Origin: a virus
Reading direction: 5' to 3' (one strand)
Length of the DNA stretch: 64,000 nucleotides
IMG/VR virus record: IMGVR_UViG_3300027710_000025
Coordinates: 1 to 64,000 of that record
Part shown: positions 6,403 through 13,142 of the stretch, in pieces
Layout: each line of letters opens with the position of its first letter
Numbering within the stretch: position 1 is the first letter of the stretch
The notes under the pieces: generated by a model
Database searches by the model: none
What the model was told of the DNA's origin: nothing
What the model saw: the letters and a program-made list of their open reading frames with translations, nothing else
Translations under genes and position numbers: made by a program

Positions 6403-6578
6403 TCTGCCTCCACCTTTGTTAGCATATCTCGTATGTCGTCTGCCGCGTATTCAATAGCACAGTGAGTCTCGTAGCACTCGTCGCTGGCACCCATTGCCGC
6501 TTGCATCATAGCGTCTGCATCGTCTAGCAATGCGATAGCCATTTTAAGGCGATCAATTTTTTCCTGCTTTGTTAGCAT
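6399..6578 (-). CDS. Small helical early protein, 59 aa
   Basis: MLTKQEKIDRLKMAIALLDD and onward: all helical, probably a coiled-coil hairpin. TAATG couples it to the gene upstream and ATGA to the gene downstream. Function unknown. Confidence 0.68.
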   Translation of the reverse strand: MLTKQEKIDRLKMAIALLDDADAMMQAAMGASDECYETHCAIEYAADDIRDMLTKVEAE

Positions 6579-6925
6579 TACACGGCCTCCAATACTGTGT
6601 TAAACTTAGCTTCCCACAGTGCAATAAACTCGTCTTCTACATCTAGCGACACATAGTTGTCCCCTTGCATACCCTGCTCGCTATAGCTAACAGCACACAA
6701 GCCCTGCTCAACTAAAAATGCATTAAGCTCGTGTAAAAACTCACTGTCTGTGTAAATGAGACCGTCTTTGTTTACATCCCAATCTGCTGTGTTAAAATAC
6801 ACGCACAGCTCGCCAAAGTCCTTGTCGTCTGCGACATAGCCCATTTGCATATCAACGATCTCTACTGCTTTTGCAGTACGCGACCAGTAGCCGTCGCCTG
6901 CTGTGTTAAAAATGACTGCTTGCAT
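6578..6925 (-). CDS. Early protein, 115 aa
   Basis: Acidic, aromatic-rich protein opening MQAVIFNTAGDGYWSRTAKA. First gene of a three-gene translationally coupled unit. No recognised domain. Confidence 0.75.
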   Translation of the reverse strand: MQAVIFNTAGDGYWSRTAKAVEIVDMQMGYVADDKDFGELCVYFNTADWDVNKDGLIYTDSEFLHELNAFLVEQGLCAVSYSEQGMQGDNYVSLDVEDEFIALWEAKFNTVLEAV

Positions 6926-6951
6926 AGTGTGCTCCTGTTTAGTGTAAGTGT

Positions 6952-6980
6952 ATTATAACGCAAAAGACGTACAGCGTCAA
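6952..6980 (-). promoter_or_regulatory. Sigma-70 early promoter
   Basis: TTGACG (6980-6975), 17-bp spacer, TATAAT (6957-6952), ahead of the unit 6925 to 6163. Confidence 0.88.
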
Positions 6981-6989
6981 CCAAAGACC

Positions 6990-7148
6990 CTACAGGTCCT
7001 CGGGATATACAACATCGTCGAGCTCGCAGGCAAGTGCGTTAAAAGCATTTTGTATGCGATCGTGCTCGTCGAGACCTACGATCTCTAGCATGTCTTGCAA
7101 CTGTAGCATGAGACTGTCGATTTGTTTTTTAGCTTGTTTAGCTTGCAT
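6990..7148 (-). CDS. Small helical protein, 52 aa (paralogue of 10882-11025)
   Basis: Contains SLMLQLQDML and IQNAFNALA, matching SLMLQMQDII and IQDAFNALA of the 47-aa protein at 10882-11025, so the two are paralogues. All helical and acidic. Preceded by AAGGAGC and promoter 7176-7204. Function unknown. Confidence 0.68.
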   Translation of the reverse strand: MQAKQAKKQIDSLMLQLQDMLEIVGLDEHDRIQNAFNALACELDDVVYPEDL

Positions 7149-7175
7149 GTCAGCTCCTTTTTAGTGTATGTGCGT

Positions 7176-7204
7176 ATTATAACACTAAAAAGAAACCCTG
7201 TCAA
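7176..7204 (-). promoter_or_regulatory. Sigma-70 early promoter
   Basis: TTGACA (7204-7199), 17-bp spacer, TATAAT (7181-7176). Confidence 0.92.
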
Positions 7205-7212
7205 CCGAAGGG

Positions 7213-7788
7213 TTATTCGTTAGTAGCCGACAGTCCATCGTCTAGATCGATGTCGAGATTCTCTTCTTCCCACTCTGCCATAGACTCTGAGATGCAGAAC
7301 ATCTCGTCCAACTCTTTAGGGAAGCACTCTGCAACCTCAGCCGCTGACATATCACTGTATTCGTAGTAGGAATCGATACCGTCTTCCCAAATGCCAGCAA
7401 AGCACATACCGGGCTCATAGTAGTAGAGCTTGACTGTAAAGCCCAGCTCAGTCAATCGCTCCATTGCTGTGATAGGAGGAGCCCAGGCACTGTCAAAGCC
7501 CGCGATCATCTTGCCGTCTTCTGTGATAGTAGGAGTACCGTAGTCATCTCCGCCCACATCCCACTTGGTGCCCCAATTGGCTACACAGAAGTCATACCAA
7601 GAACTGTATCCATACTTCTCCACCAGTAGGGCATTGGTTTCAAAGTTAGCAGTGGCCTCGCTGAGCTCTTTGGGCACTGGAATGAATTCGTGTAGGAACT
7701 CTCCGCGAATCATAGCGGCTTTGGCACGCTCGATCATTGCTGGGTCTTCGTGCTGGAGCTCCAGCGTATTGTTACACCAATTAGGCAT
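7213..7788 (-). CDS. Api92/YubB-like (DUF1281) protein, 191 aa
   Basis: Opens MPNWCNNTLELQHEDPAM, the signature of Api92-like proteins with a ferredoxin-like fold (DUF1281/YubB), widespread in phages and plasmids and of unknown function. Further family features are the conserved Trp/Asp-rich centre (NWGTKWDVGGDDY) and FDSAWAPPI. The acidic C-terminus is typical. The start at 7788 fits the family; an 11-residue extension is possible but lacks support. Overlaps the 60-aa gene upstream by 8 bases. Confidence 0.82.
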   Translation of the reverse strand: MPNWCNNTLELQHEDPAMIERAKAAMIRGEFLHEFIPVPKELSEATANFETNALLVEKYGYSSWYDFCVANWGTKWDVGGDDYGTPTITEDGKMIAGFDSAWAPPITAMERLTELGFTVKLYYYEPGMCFAGIWEDGIDSYYEYSDMSAAEVAECFPKELDEMFCISESMAEWEEENLDIDLDDGLSATNE

Positions 7789-7963
7789 TTTCCATCTCCT
7801 TGCGTTGAGCCACTTCGGCAATCAGTTCTGCGTCAGTGAAATTGTGATAACCTTTGAAGCCGTGCCCTAAGTAACTGTCTAACAGTTCAGGACCATTGGC
7901 ACATTCCATGATGTAGCGGAAGTCGCTGTCAATCAGGAAGTCAACCATTTCTTCTCTATCCAT
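7781..7963 (-). CDS. Small early protein, 60 aa
   Basis: Begins MDREEMVDFLIDSDFRYIME; a helical acidic protein without recognised family. Start at 7963 follows the AAGGAGC leader; an in-frame extension would translate the promoter. First of two genes, overlapping the Api92-like gene. Confidence 0.72.
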   Translation of the reverse strand: MDREEMVDFLIDSDFRYIMECANGPELLDSYLGHGFKGYHNFTDAELIAEVAQRKEMENA

Positions 7964-7988
7964 ATCAGCTCCTTGTTGCGATGTATGT

Positions 7989-8017
7989 ATTATGACAGGG
8001 AACAGTGTCCCTGTCAA
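7989..8017 (-). promoter_or_regulatory. Sigma-70 early promoter
   Basis: TTGACA (8017-8012), 17-bp spacer, CATAAT (7994-7989), one base off the consensus -10. Confidence 0.88.
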
Positions 8018-8021
8018 CCGC

Positions 8022-8288
8022 TTAGATAGCCTCGTCGTATTCGTAGAACTTGACCTTAGGGTCCAACGCCTTCAGTTGGATGGCGGCAGTCATCAACTCC
8101 TTGTAGCGGCGGTTGACTTCTGCACGGGGCAGTTCGCCATCGCAAGTAAGGTTCTCTGGGCTTAGAGCCGCATCAATCATATCTGCGACACGCTGACGAC
8201 CTTTGGCAGTTTGAATCTCATACTGCTCGCCTTTGAAGAATGAATTCCAGTGATTCTTCTGCTCAATGAACTTTGCTAGTGCTTTCAT
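8022..8288 (-). CDS. Small early protein, 88 aa
   Basis: Helical, mixed-charge protein opening MKALAKFIEQKNHWNSFFKG. No family recognised. Start at 8288 follows AAGGAGC; longer in-frame readings cross the promoter at 8316-8344. Confidence 0.75.
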   Translation of the reverse strand: MKALAKFIEQKNHWNSFFKGEQYEIQTAKGRQRVADMIDAALSPENLTCDGELPRAEVNRRYKELMTAAIQLKALDPKVKFYEYDEAI

Positions 8289-8315
8289 ACAGTGCTCCTT
8301 AGTGTGTAAGTGTGT

Positions 8316-8344
8316 ATTATAGCAGGAAAACAGGGGATTGTCAA
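8316..8344 (-). promoter_or_regulatory. Sigma-70 early promoter
   Basis: TTGACA (8344-8339), 17-bp spacer, TATAAT (8321-8316). Also marks the latest possible 3' end of the RNA encoded at 8345-8526. Confidence 0.92.
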
Positions 8345-8526
8345 CTACCCGTCGATCCGTCTTCGACGTTCGGTGTGTCAAACATTACGCCCTAGTGCCC
8401 CGTCAGCAACTCGTGTAAACTTTCGTTTACAACTGCCTTCATGCCCCACAGCAACCTGTCCCCGTCGGAACCTTTCGCTTGCTGTGGGCCCTAACGGACT
8501 AGGTAACCCTGTTTATTTCTTGCTAT
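8345..8526 (-). ncRNA. Structured non-coding RNA candidate with its own promoter
   Basis: A consensus promoter (8533-8561) fires into about 180 bases with no plausible reading frame. The minus strand folds into nested helices. The closing stem pairs UUAC (8506-8503) and CUAGU (8502-8498) with GUAA (8388-8385) and ACUAG (8396-8392). A 10-bp stem joins CCCACAGCAA (8488-8479) to UUGCUGUGGG (8454-8445) and encloses a GUUCC/GGGAC hairpin. A third hairpin is GUAAAC-GAAA-GUUUAC (8430-8415), with a GNRA loop. A CGUCGA/UCGACG hairpin follows near 8352-8370. I do not recognise the class. Confidence 0.7.
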
Positions 8527-8532
8527 GTGTCT

Positions 8533-8561
8533 ATTATAATAGGTTTTACCACTCTTGTCAA
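8533..8561 (-). promoter_or_regulatory. Sigma-70 promoter of the ncRNA
   Basis: TTGACA (8561-8556), 17-bp spacer, TATAAT (8538-8533). It lacks the shared AAGGAG leader seen at protein-coding units, consistent with a non-coding transcript. Confidence 0.9.
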
Positions 8562-8785
8562 CCAAGTGCTTTGTATAACCCTATGAGCGTTATGGTTACT
8601 CCTGTAACGTTAACAATGGTCTGTTGTTTATTTGCCACACGCAAACTCCACACCAAGAACAGTGCTCCGCCCATGCATCCGGCAATTAATTGTACAGTGT
8701 GCAGTTCTTTAAAGAAACTCATCGTGGTGTACATGACCATGAAGCAGGCAGTCCCTGCCCACTGTAGTACTTCATTCAACTTCAT
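8558..8785 (-). CDS. Small membrane protein, 75 aa
   Basis: Three hydrophobic stretches (about residues 10-26, 32-48, 56-73) suggest two or three membrane helices. It ends in LIGLYKALG. Last of three coupled genes from promoter 9338-9366; overlaps the 124-aa gene by 4 bases (ATGA). The -35 of the ncRNA promoter overlaps its stop codon. Confidence 0.72.
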   Translation of the reverse strand: MKLNEVLQWAGTACFMVMYTTMSFFKELHTVQLIAGCMGGALFLVWSLRVANKQQTIVNVTGVTITLIGLYKALG

Positions 8786-9156
8786 ACTTCAACACCCTCA
8801 CGCTCAATAGCTTCGTTCAACTCTGCGAACTTTCTGTATACACGATAGACCTCTGCTTTGGCTTCTGCCATTGCTTCAAAGATCATGTCCTCTGCCGTAC
8901 CGTCTTTGAGGCACTCCCGTGCATCTTCGTACAGGCAACCACCAAGGTAGGCACTGCCCAACTCAACACCTTCTGCCAGTACACGTACACGCAGCATGAA
9001 CCAATCGTATGTGTAGTCGTTGATCTTCTGCAGAATCTCTGCAATGTCTGACTCTTCGAACTGGCCACGTGGGTCCAAGTCCTCATATGTCTTGTCCACA
9101 ATGATCTCGTAGCCTTCACGCTCGTATGTTGCCAGGGTATCGTAGTCTCTTTGCAT
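8782..9156 (-). CDS. Early protein, 124 aa
   Basis: Helical acidic protein opening MQRDYDTLATYEREGYEIIV; no family recognised. The C-terminal half (AEAKAEVYRVYRKFAELNEA) looks like a coiled coil. Middle gene of the three-gene unit. Confidence 0.75.
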   Translation of the reverse strand: MQRDYDTLATYEREGYEIIVDKTYEDLDPRGQFEESDIAEILQKINDYTYDWFMLRVRVLAEGVELGSAYLGGCLYEDARECLKDGTAEDMIFEAMAEAKAEVYRVYRKFAELNEAIEREGVEV

Positions 9157-9165
9157 GTTCAGTCC

Positions 9166-9312
9166 TTATCGTGTTGCAGGTTTAACAATGATGTCGCAGG
9201 GGTAGCCATCGTGTTCGATCAGCCCTTTGCGTACATACCACAGCTCACAATTGCTGTCATAGAATACAGTGTCAATGACTTTGCCGTTGCGTATAACATC
9301 CCATGCTTTCAT
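9166..9312 (-). CDS. Small early protein, 48 aa
   Basis: MKAWDVIRNGKVIDTVFYDS followed by NCELWYVRKGLIEHDGYPC: a compact beta-hairpin pattern with two Cys. Related short 'W.V..NG..IDTV' proteins occur in other phages; function unknown. First gene of its unit, AAGGAGC site. Confidence 0.68.
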   Translation of the reverse strand: MKAWDVIRNGKVIDTVFYDSNCELWYVRKGLIEHDGYPCDIIVKPATR

Positions 9313-9337
9313 ATCAGCTCCTTGTTAGTGTAAGTGT

Positions 9338-9366
9338 ATTATAACACTGAACAGCCTCAGTGTCAA
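9338..9366 (-). promoter_or_regulatory. Sigma-70 early promoter
   Basis: TTGACA (9366-9361), 17-bp spacer, TATAAT (9343-9338). Confidence 0.92.
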
Positions 9367-9419
9367 CCCCTGCGAAGTGCCCGGGCGAGTTGCGGGGCCT
9401 AGTGGCAGGGATTGGCACT

Positions 9420-9632
9420 TCAGCAATCTGGGTCAAAGTCAGCCCACTCAGTGGCTTCGTCTACATCGTATTCGTCTTCATTATCGTCCTCACCGATCAA
9501 CAGATCGTTTGCAAGGCACATGTCTTTGACATCGTCCTCGCTCATGTAGGCCAATGCCATCTCAGCCACTGCCTCTGCAGAGATCAAACCCTCGTCCATC
9601 ATTGCGATCAGCTTTGAAGTGTATTCACGCAT
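9420..9632 (-). CDS. Acidic early protein, 70 aa
   Basis: N-terminal helical part (MREYTSKLIAMMDEGLISAE) followed by a strongly acidic tail (GEDDNEDEYDVDEATEWADF). No family recognised. Single-gene unit with AAGGAGC site. Confidence 0.72.
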   Translation of the reverse strand: MREYTSKLIAMMDEGLISAEAVAEMALAYMSEDDVKDMCLANDLLIGEDDNEDEYDVDEATEWADFDPDC

Positions 9633-9657
9633 ATCAGCTCCTTGTTAACATGTATGT

Positions 9658-9686
9658 ATTATAACACGGTTTTACCACAATGTCAA
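9658..9686 (-). promoter_or_regulatory. Sigma-70 early promoter
   Basis: TTGACA (9686-9681), 17-bp spacer, TATAAT (9663-9658). Confidence 0.92.
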
Positions 9687-9691
9687 CCAAA

Positions 9692-9705
9692 GACCCTTTC
9701 GGGTC
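9692..9705 (-). terminator. Short terminator-like hairpin abutting the next promoter
   Basis: GACCC-GAAA-GGGTC followed by TTT and then the -35 box of the next promoter. Similar hairpins lie at 10045-10063 and 10848-10864. Confidence 0.45.
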
Positions 9706-9710
9706 TAGGG

Positions 9711-9983
9711 TTAAGCCGTTTCCAGCATGTTAGCAGGCACTCTCCACAAGCCCTGACCAGTGCGGACTGTGACATACTTAATAGCAATCTTGTCCACAGT
9801 GCCCTGATAGGTCATGCCGTTCTTAGTACTAGTGAACTTCACAGCGGCACCCAGGCGAAGCGATCGTTTGGTTTGATCAGTAAGGCGTGCCCGGGCAAAC
9901 TTCACAGCATCAATGATTGAGCTGAGTTGTTCGTTAGTGAACTGGCCTGCGAGGATCTCTGCGTTAACAGTTTGAATAGACAT
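9711..9983 (-). CDS. Conserved phage protein with SH3-like C-terminus, 90 aa
   Basis: Residues 1-40 are helical. Residues 45-88 (GAAVKFTSTKNGMTYQGTV through WRVPANMLE) form a five-strand SH3/KOW-like pattern found in small phage proteins of unknown function. Single-gene unit from promoter 10010-10038. Confidence 0.75.
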   Translation of the reverse strand: MSIQTVNAEILAGQFTNEQLSSIIDAVKFARARLTDQTKRSLRLGAAVKFTSTKNGMTYQGTVDKIAIKYVTVRTGQGLWRVPANMLETA

Positions 9984-10009
9984 CGTTGCTCCTTAGTGTG
10001 TAAGCCTTA

Positions 10010-10038
10010 ATTATAGCTGGTTTTACCAACCTTGTCAA
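10010..10038 (-). promoter_or_regulatory. Sigma-70 early promoter
   Basis: TTGACA (10038-10033), 17-bp spacer, TATAAT (10015-10010). Confidence 0.92.
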
Positions 10039-10184
10039 CCAATGACCCTACTCATCATAGGGTTACTGCGAACCACCTTACGCCAATCCCACAGTGCTTG
10101 AACATAGGCACGGCGGCTCTGTGTAAACTTGGGATCTCGCTTTGCGGCCCAAATGACAAAGTTCATTCGTTCTACATTAGTCAT
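10035..10184 (-). CDS. Small basic early protein, 49 aa
   Basis: MTNVERMNFVIWAAKRDPKF and onward: basic, Trp-rich, helical. The ATG at 10184 overlaps the stop of the 93-aa gene (TGATG). Third gene of the unit from promoter 10812-10840. Confidence 0.68.
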   Translation of the reverse strand: MTNVERMNFVIWAAKRDPKFTQSRRAYVQALWDWRKVVRSNPMMSRVIG

Positions 10185-10465
10185 CACATGCTCCAATAGA
10201 GTTCGCTTGAAGGATCGCAACTGCGGGGAGTGTCATACGGGATCACAACATCAGCCCCAGTCATCAAGTTCTTGACCGTCTTCATCGCAGGGAACCACTC
10301 GAAGCGGAAGCCGTCTTCTGGCCTGTACAAGTCAAACATGTCTGCCACAGTTCGACGCATACCGTTGTCGTCAGTTGCTGTCCAAACTGTAGTTGAGTAT
10401 AGTCGTTCGCCAGTCTTACGACGACGATCTGCTTTATAGATATACAGTGTGTAATCTTGTTTCAT
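10184..10465 (-). CDS. Early protein, 93 aa
   Basis: Unrecognised. Opens MKQDYTLYIYKADRRRKTGE, basic in the first half. It starts 2 bases after the stop of the GIY-YIG-like gene with a GGAG site inside that gene's end. Confidence 0.72.
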   Translation of the reverse strand: MKQDYTLYIYKADRRRKTGERLYSTTVWTATDDNGMRRTVADMFDLYRPEDGFRFEWFPAMKTVKNLMTGADVVIPYDTPRSCDPSSELYWSM

Positions 10466-10466
10466 A

Positions 10467-10805
10467 TCAATCTCCTCTAATGTCGCTGTTCAAAGCGGGT
10501 TGCAGTTCGCGTCGTATACGCACTTCTTCTTTGTGTGCAGGGGCCTTGCCGCGTACAACTGCCAGCACACGAACAACGATCTCGCCCTTGTCGTTGAGTT
10601 CACGAAGTGCTTCGCACAAGAGCCAGTCCTTGCCTTCTGTCTTAGCACGATAGAAGTGCTTTGCGGCACGTGTCTTTGCGGACTTCAATGCAGTGCTCTC
10701 TGTCTTTGCAGTGACGCCAACGTAGGTCAAGCCGTTAACGTTAAGCTCATAGATCACATGATTGCGATCTGCTCTCTTTTTGCGATGTGTAAGTGTCTGT
10801 GTCAT
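10467..10805 (-). CDS. GIY-YIG-like nuclease domain protein, 112 aa
   Basis: Pattern 'VIYELNVNGLTYVGVT' (about residues 17-32) matches the two first strands of GIY-YIG domains. It is followed by basic helices (SAKTRAAKHFYRAK), a 'VVRVLAVV' strand and an 'HKEEVRIRRELQPALN' end where the family keeps a catalytic Glu and the P-x-LN motif. The GIY triplet itself is degenerate (IYE), so activity is uncertain. The ATG at 10805 lies only 6 bases after the -10 box, implying a leaderless mRNA unless an internal GTG (10757) is used. Confidence 0.65.
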   Translation of the reverse strand: MTQTLTHRKKRADRNHVIYELNVNGLTYVGVTAKTESTALKSAKTRAAKHFYRAKTEGKDWLLCEALRELNDKGEIVVRVLAVVRGKAPAHKEEVRIRRELQPALNSDIRGD

Positions 10806-10811
10806 GTATGT

Positions 10812-10840
10812 ATTATAACAAGGTTTTACCACTCTGTCAA
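10812..10840 (-). promoter_or_regulatory. Sigma-70 early promoter, start codon at predicted +1
   Basis: TTGACA (10840-10835), 17-bp spacer, TATAAT (10817-10812), then ACATAC and ATG. Confidence 0.9.
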
Positions 10841-10881
10841 CCAAAGACCCTACAGTGCATAGGGCCTTTGATTATATAATA

Positions 10882-11025
10882 TTAATCTTCTATATAATAA
10901 TCGTATGCACTAGCTAATGCATTAAATGCATCCTGTATGTCGACATTATCCTCATAATCCTCCATGATAATGTCTTGCATTTGCAACATTAAACTAGTAA
11001 GTTTCTCTTTAGTAGTTTCTGACAT
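10882..11025 (-). CDS. Small acidic helical protein, 47 aa (paralogue of 6990-7148)
   Basis: MSETTKEKLTSLMLQMQDII and IQDAFNALASAYDYY match the 52-aa protein at 6990-7148. Second gene after the 87-aa gene, with AAGGAGC upstream of the ATG at 11025. AT-richer than its paralogue. Confidence 0.65.
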   Translation of the reverse strand: MSETTKEKLTSLMLQMQDIIMEDYEDNVDIQDAFNALASAYDYYIED

Positions 11026-11041
11026 AATAGCTCCTTATTAA

Positions 11042-11305
11042 TTAAACAAACTCTACATAATCTGTACGCATAGTCTTTTTAGCTTGTGCTATAATGCGTT
11101 CTTTATCTGCTTGCAGTGTCTCGTAACTAATATCTCCGCTAACATAAGCACATTGTTTTTGTGTAGGGAATATGTGTACAATATCCCCATTATCTTTTTC
11201 TTTAATATGCACATTAAAAGCAAAGATAATCTTGTAAGTTTCTTTGTCTTTATAATAGATAATTTTAGCTTTTGCAGTGTTTGCAGTATAAACAGCTTTA
11301 GACAT
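11042..11305 (-). CDS. Small early protein, 87 aa
   Basis: MSKAVYTANTAKAKIIYYKD opening, then beta-rich segments (ETYKIIFAFNVHIKEKDNG) and a basic C-terminal helix. No family recognised. Start at 11305 follows AAGGAGC; the longer in-frame reading crosses the promoter at 11330-11358. Confidence 0.72.
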   Translation of the reverse strand: MSKAVYTANTAKAKIIYYKDKETYKIIFAFNVHIKEKDNGDIVHIFPTQKQCAYVSGDISYETLQADKERIIAQAKKTMRTDYVEFV

Positions 11306-11329
11306 AGAGCTCCTTGTTAACATGTGTGT

Positions 11330-11358
11330 ATTATAGCAAGGTTTTACCACTTTGTCAA
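11330..11358 (-). promoter_or_regulatory. Sigma-70 early promoter
   Basis: TTGACA (11358-11353), 17-bp spacer, TATAAT (11335-11330). Confidence 0.92.
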
Positions 11359-11400
11359 TAACTTTCTTTTTGTAGGGTCTTTCGTTGCGTATCAGCCACA

Positions 11401-11435
11401 CAAGAGAAAGCCCTGGGCCAAATACCTCCCAGGGC
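11401..11435 (-). terminator. Terminator of the tRNA/ncRNA transcript
   Basis: Perfect 8-bp stem GCCCTGGG (11435-11428) with CCCAGGGC (11417-11410), 10-base loop, followed by TTTCTCTT on the minus strand. Confidence 0.7.
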
Positions 11436-11649
11436 CTCCTCAGTACATGCTGGGGCAGGTCTCCCCACATGTCCCCATCCAGTTATTCCTGGGATTTCTC
11501 CCGAGCCCTAACACGCTTACTGCACGGTTCTGGATTCTCAGCAGTTGCGGCAGTCTACGACCTAGACCTCACCGTACCTACACAGTGCTCCCAGCCAGTA
11601 AGAACCTGCACCAGTTAATACGATTACCCTGCTGTTCTAGGGTTTAAAT
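11401..11649 (-). ncRNA. Structured RNA candidate downstream of the tRNA
   Basis: About 250 bases with no convincing gene, co-transcribed leftward with the tRNA. Helices on the minus strand include GUCUA/UAGAC, ACGGU/ACCGU, GGGA-GAAA-UCCC with a GNRA loop (near 11490-11501), a long ACAUGUGGGG/CCCCAGCAUGU hairpin (about 11431-11471) with one bulge, and the terminator stem. It could be a phage accessory RNA of the type found next to phage tRNAs, but the class is not recognised. Confidence 0.55.
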
Positions 11650-11727
<78 letters not shown>

Positions 11728-11739
11728 TGTCTATATGTA

Positions 11740-11768
11740 ATTATACAGTCACTTGCCTAAACTTGCAA
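11740..11768 (-). promoter_or_regulatory. Promoter of the tRNA
   Basis: TATAAT (11745-11740) with TTGCAA (11768-11763) at 17 bp, inside the 3' end of the glycosyltransferase gene. Predicted start about 6 bases before the mature tRNA 5' end. Confidence 0.7.
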
Positions 11769-12492
11769 CCGGAAAGTACTGCCAGTCTGATAACAGCACG
11801 GGAGTTAGATCCATCTTTGAGCGGCGGATGAACCACTTGTCACGATGCAGATCCAGGCCGTCCACTAGGTTAGCAAAGCAGCTATCAATTAGATACAGCG
11901 ACTCTGCACCTTCTATGACCTTTAGCCAGTCTACAGCATTATCAGTGAGCCCTTCTTGTATGTGTACTACTTGATAGCCCTGCTGTTCAGCATCTGACCA
12001 GTCTAGGTTCAAACTCTTGTCTGATCCTGCTGTGTGTACAACTATATACTTTGGGTTCTGGACTACTCTGTTATACAGTGATTCTTCTACAACGGGGTCA
12101 CGTGTAATGCACTCAGCCAGCCTCTGTTTATGCTTGAAAGGCACCCCCGCCACTGCATACTTGTATTGATCAAACTTCAGTATGGGGAATAGGTCCGGAT
12201 CTGATAGTTCGGGCATGTTGCTGAGGAACTGATACAAGCATACGATCTCATCGCACTCTCGGTACTTGAGATTGTTCATAGCATGGAAGTAAAAGAAGCT
12301 TCCATCCCGTGTTGTCTTAAGTGGGATCCAAGTTACCCAGGGAGCACACTGAGTCATTGTTGGGATAAACTCTTCACAGATGGGCCAGAGTACCTCATCA
12401 TAACCATTTTCCTTATAGTGTAAGGCAATGGGTAACGCGATGAATAGGTCTCCCAATCCTCGGCTCTGTATAATACCAATTCGTTTAGTCAT
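11749..12492 (-). CDS. Glycosyltransferase family 9-like protein, 247 aa
   Basis: N-terminal 'KRIGIIQSRGLGDLFIALPI' matches the heptosyltransferase-type GT-B opening, where a Gly-Leu-Gly-Asp loop starts the first Rossmann domain. The second half has 'YIVVHTAGSDKSLNLDWSDA' (start of the nucleotide-sugar domain) and 'LIDSCFANLVDGL', the usual late Asp/Ser site. At 247 residues it is shorter than cellular enzymes (about 320-350). It is the last leftward gene before the switch region and probably belongs functionally with the glycosylation genes on the other side. Confidence 0.75.
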   Translation of the reverse strand: MTKRIGIIQSRGLGDLFIALPIALHYKENGYDEVLWPICEEFIPTMTQCAPWVTWIPLKTTRDGSFFYFHAMNNLKYRECDEIVCLYQFLSNMPELSDPDLFPILKFDQYKYAVAGVPFKHKQRLAECITRDPVVEESLYNRVVQNPKYIVVHTAGSDKSLNLDWSDAEQQGYQVVHIQEGLTDNAVDWLKVIEGAESLYLIDSCFANLVDGLDLHRDKWFIRRSKMDLTPVLLSDWQYFPVASLGK

Positions 12493-12506
12493 TAGTTCAA
12501 TCTATT

Positions 12507-12519
12507 ACAACGGGGTCTT
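12507..12519. repeat. ACAACGGGGTCTT motif, copy 1
   Basis: Also at 12710-12722 and, with 12 matching bases, at 13043-13054. Copy 2 fills the spacer of the promoter at 12705-12733. Copy 1 lies just upstream of the glycosyltransferase start. Candidate operator. Confidence 0.55.
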
Positions 12520-12540
12520 ACTGTATATACACAGTGTTGA

Positions 12541-12666
12541 TTACTTGCTGGTGTTACGCATGATCTGCTCTAGTACACGATCACGATCACGCTGCTTATA
12601 TGCATGTGACTTATAGAAGAACACTGCAAAGAAGCCTATGAAGAAGCTCTTAAGTATCTGGCCCAT
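12541..12666 (-). CDS. 41-aa membrane microprotein
   Basis: MGQILKSFFIGFFAVFFYKS then a basic helix (HAYKQRDRDRVLEQIMRNTSK): one membrane helix with a charged cytoplasmic tail. First gene after the promoter at 12705-12733, with AAGGATAAC upstream. Confidence 0.6.
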   Translation of the reverse strand: MGQILKSFFIGFFAVFFYKSHAYKQRDRDRVLEQIMRNTSK

Positions 12667-12704
12667 TGTGTTATCCTTTCAAATCTACTTAGTGTATATA
12701 GTAT

Positions 12705-12733
12705 ATTATACAACGGGGTCTTGGTTTTGTCAA
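12705..12733 (-). promoter_or_regulatory. Sigma-70 promoter with motif in spacer
   Basis: TTGACA (12733-12728), 17-bp spacer containing AAGACCCCGTTG, TATAAT (12710-12705). Confidence 0.88.
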
Positions 12734-12777
12734 GAGAATAGTGGTGCAACTGTGGGCATACCGTGGCAGAACCGCAA

Positions 12778-12799
12778 CAGATCGGTGGCAGATCGGTGG
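12778..12799. repeat. Tandem 11-bp repeat
   Basis: CAGATCGGTGG at 12778-12788 and 12789-12799, head to tail with no spacer; iteron-like. Confidence 0.7.
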
Positions 12800-13119
12800 T
12801 GAAATGGTGAAGAAATGGTCTGCTTTTGATGCCTTTTTGGTGATTTTCAGGCGGAAAACTATGGTTTTTCCACGGTGATTTAAGCTAGAATTTTTTAGAA
12901 TGGTGTTGGGGATGAGAGGTATAGCTAGAATGGTGCCAACCCATATTTCATCATATTCTTACTGTAGTCCACCTTGCCCCACCTTAGCCACTGCCATCCA
13001 CTACTCTCTAATAGAACCCCCACAGTTCTTCCATCGGCCTTTACAACGGGGTCTAGTGTGTATATACTATAGTTGTTATATAGAGTATTCAAGTAGTTGC
13101 CAGTGACTAGATCAGTGTC

Positions 13120-13142
13120 TTATACACAGTCAGTTATACACT
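13120..13142 (+). promoter_or_regulatory. DnaA-box-like pair
   Basis: TTATACACA (13120-13128) fits the TTATNCACA box; TTATACACT (13134-13142) differs at the last base. Confidence 0.4.

Noticed and set aside
8310-8810. Plus-strand open frame across the ncRNA region
   Set aside because: It crosses two minus-strand promoters and the structured region; no start signal and no protein-like pattern.
11385-11618. Open frames in the region downstream of the tRNA
   Set aside because: Pro/Thr/Ser-rich shadow translation of hairpin-rich DNA, without ribosome site; the RNA interpretation fits better.
12900-13106. Plus-strand 68-codon open frame in the switch region
   Set aside because: No ribosome site, crosses the composition flip and repeat motifs, and has no protein-like character.
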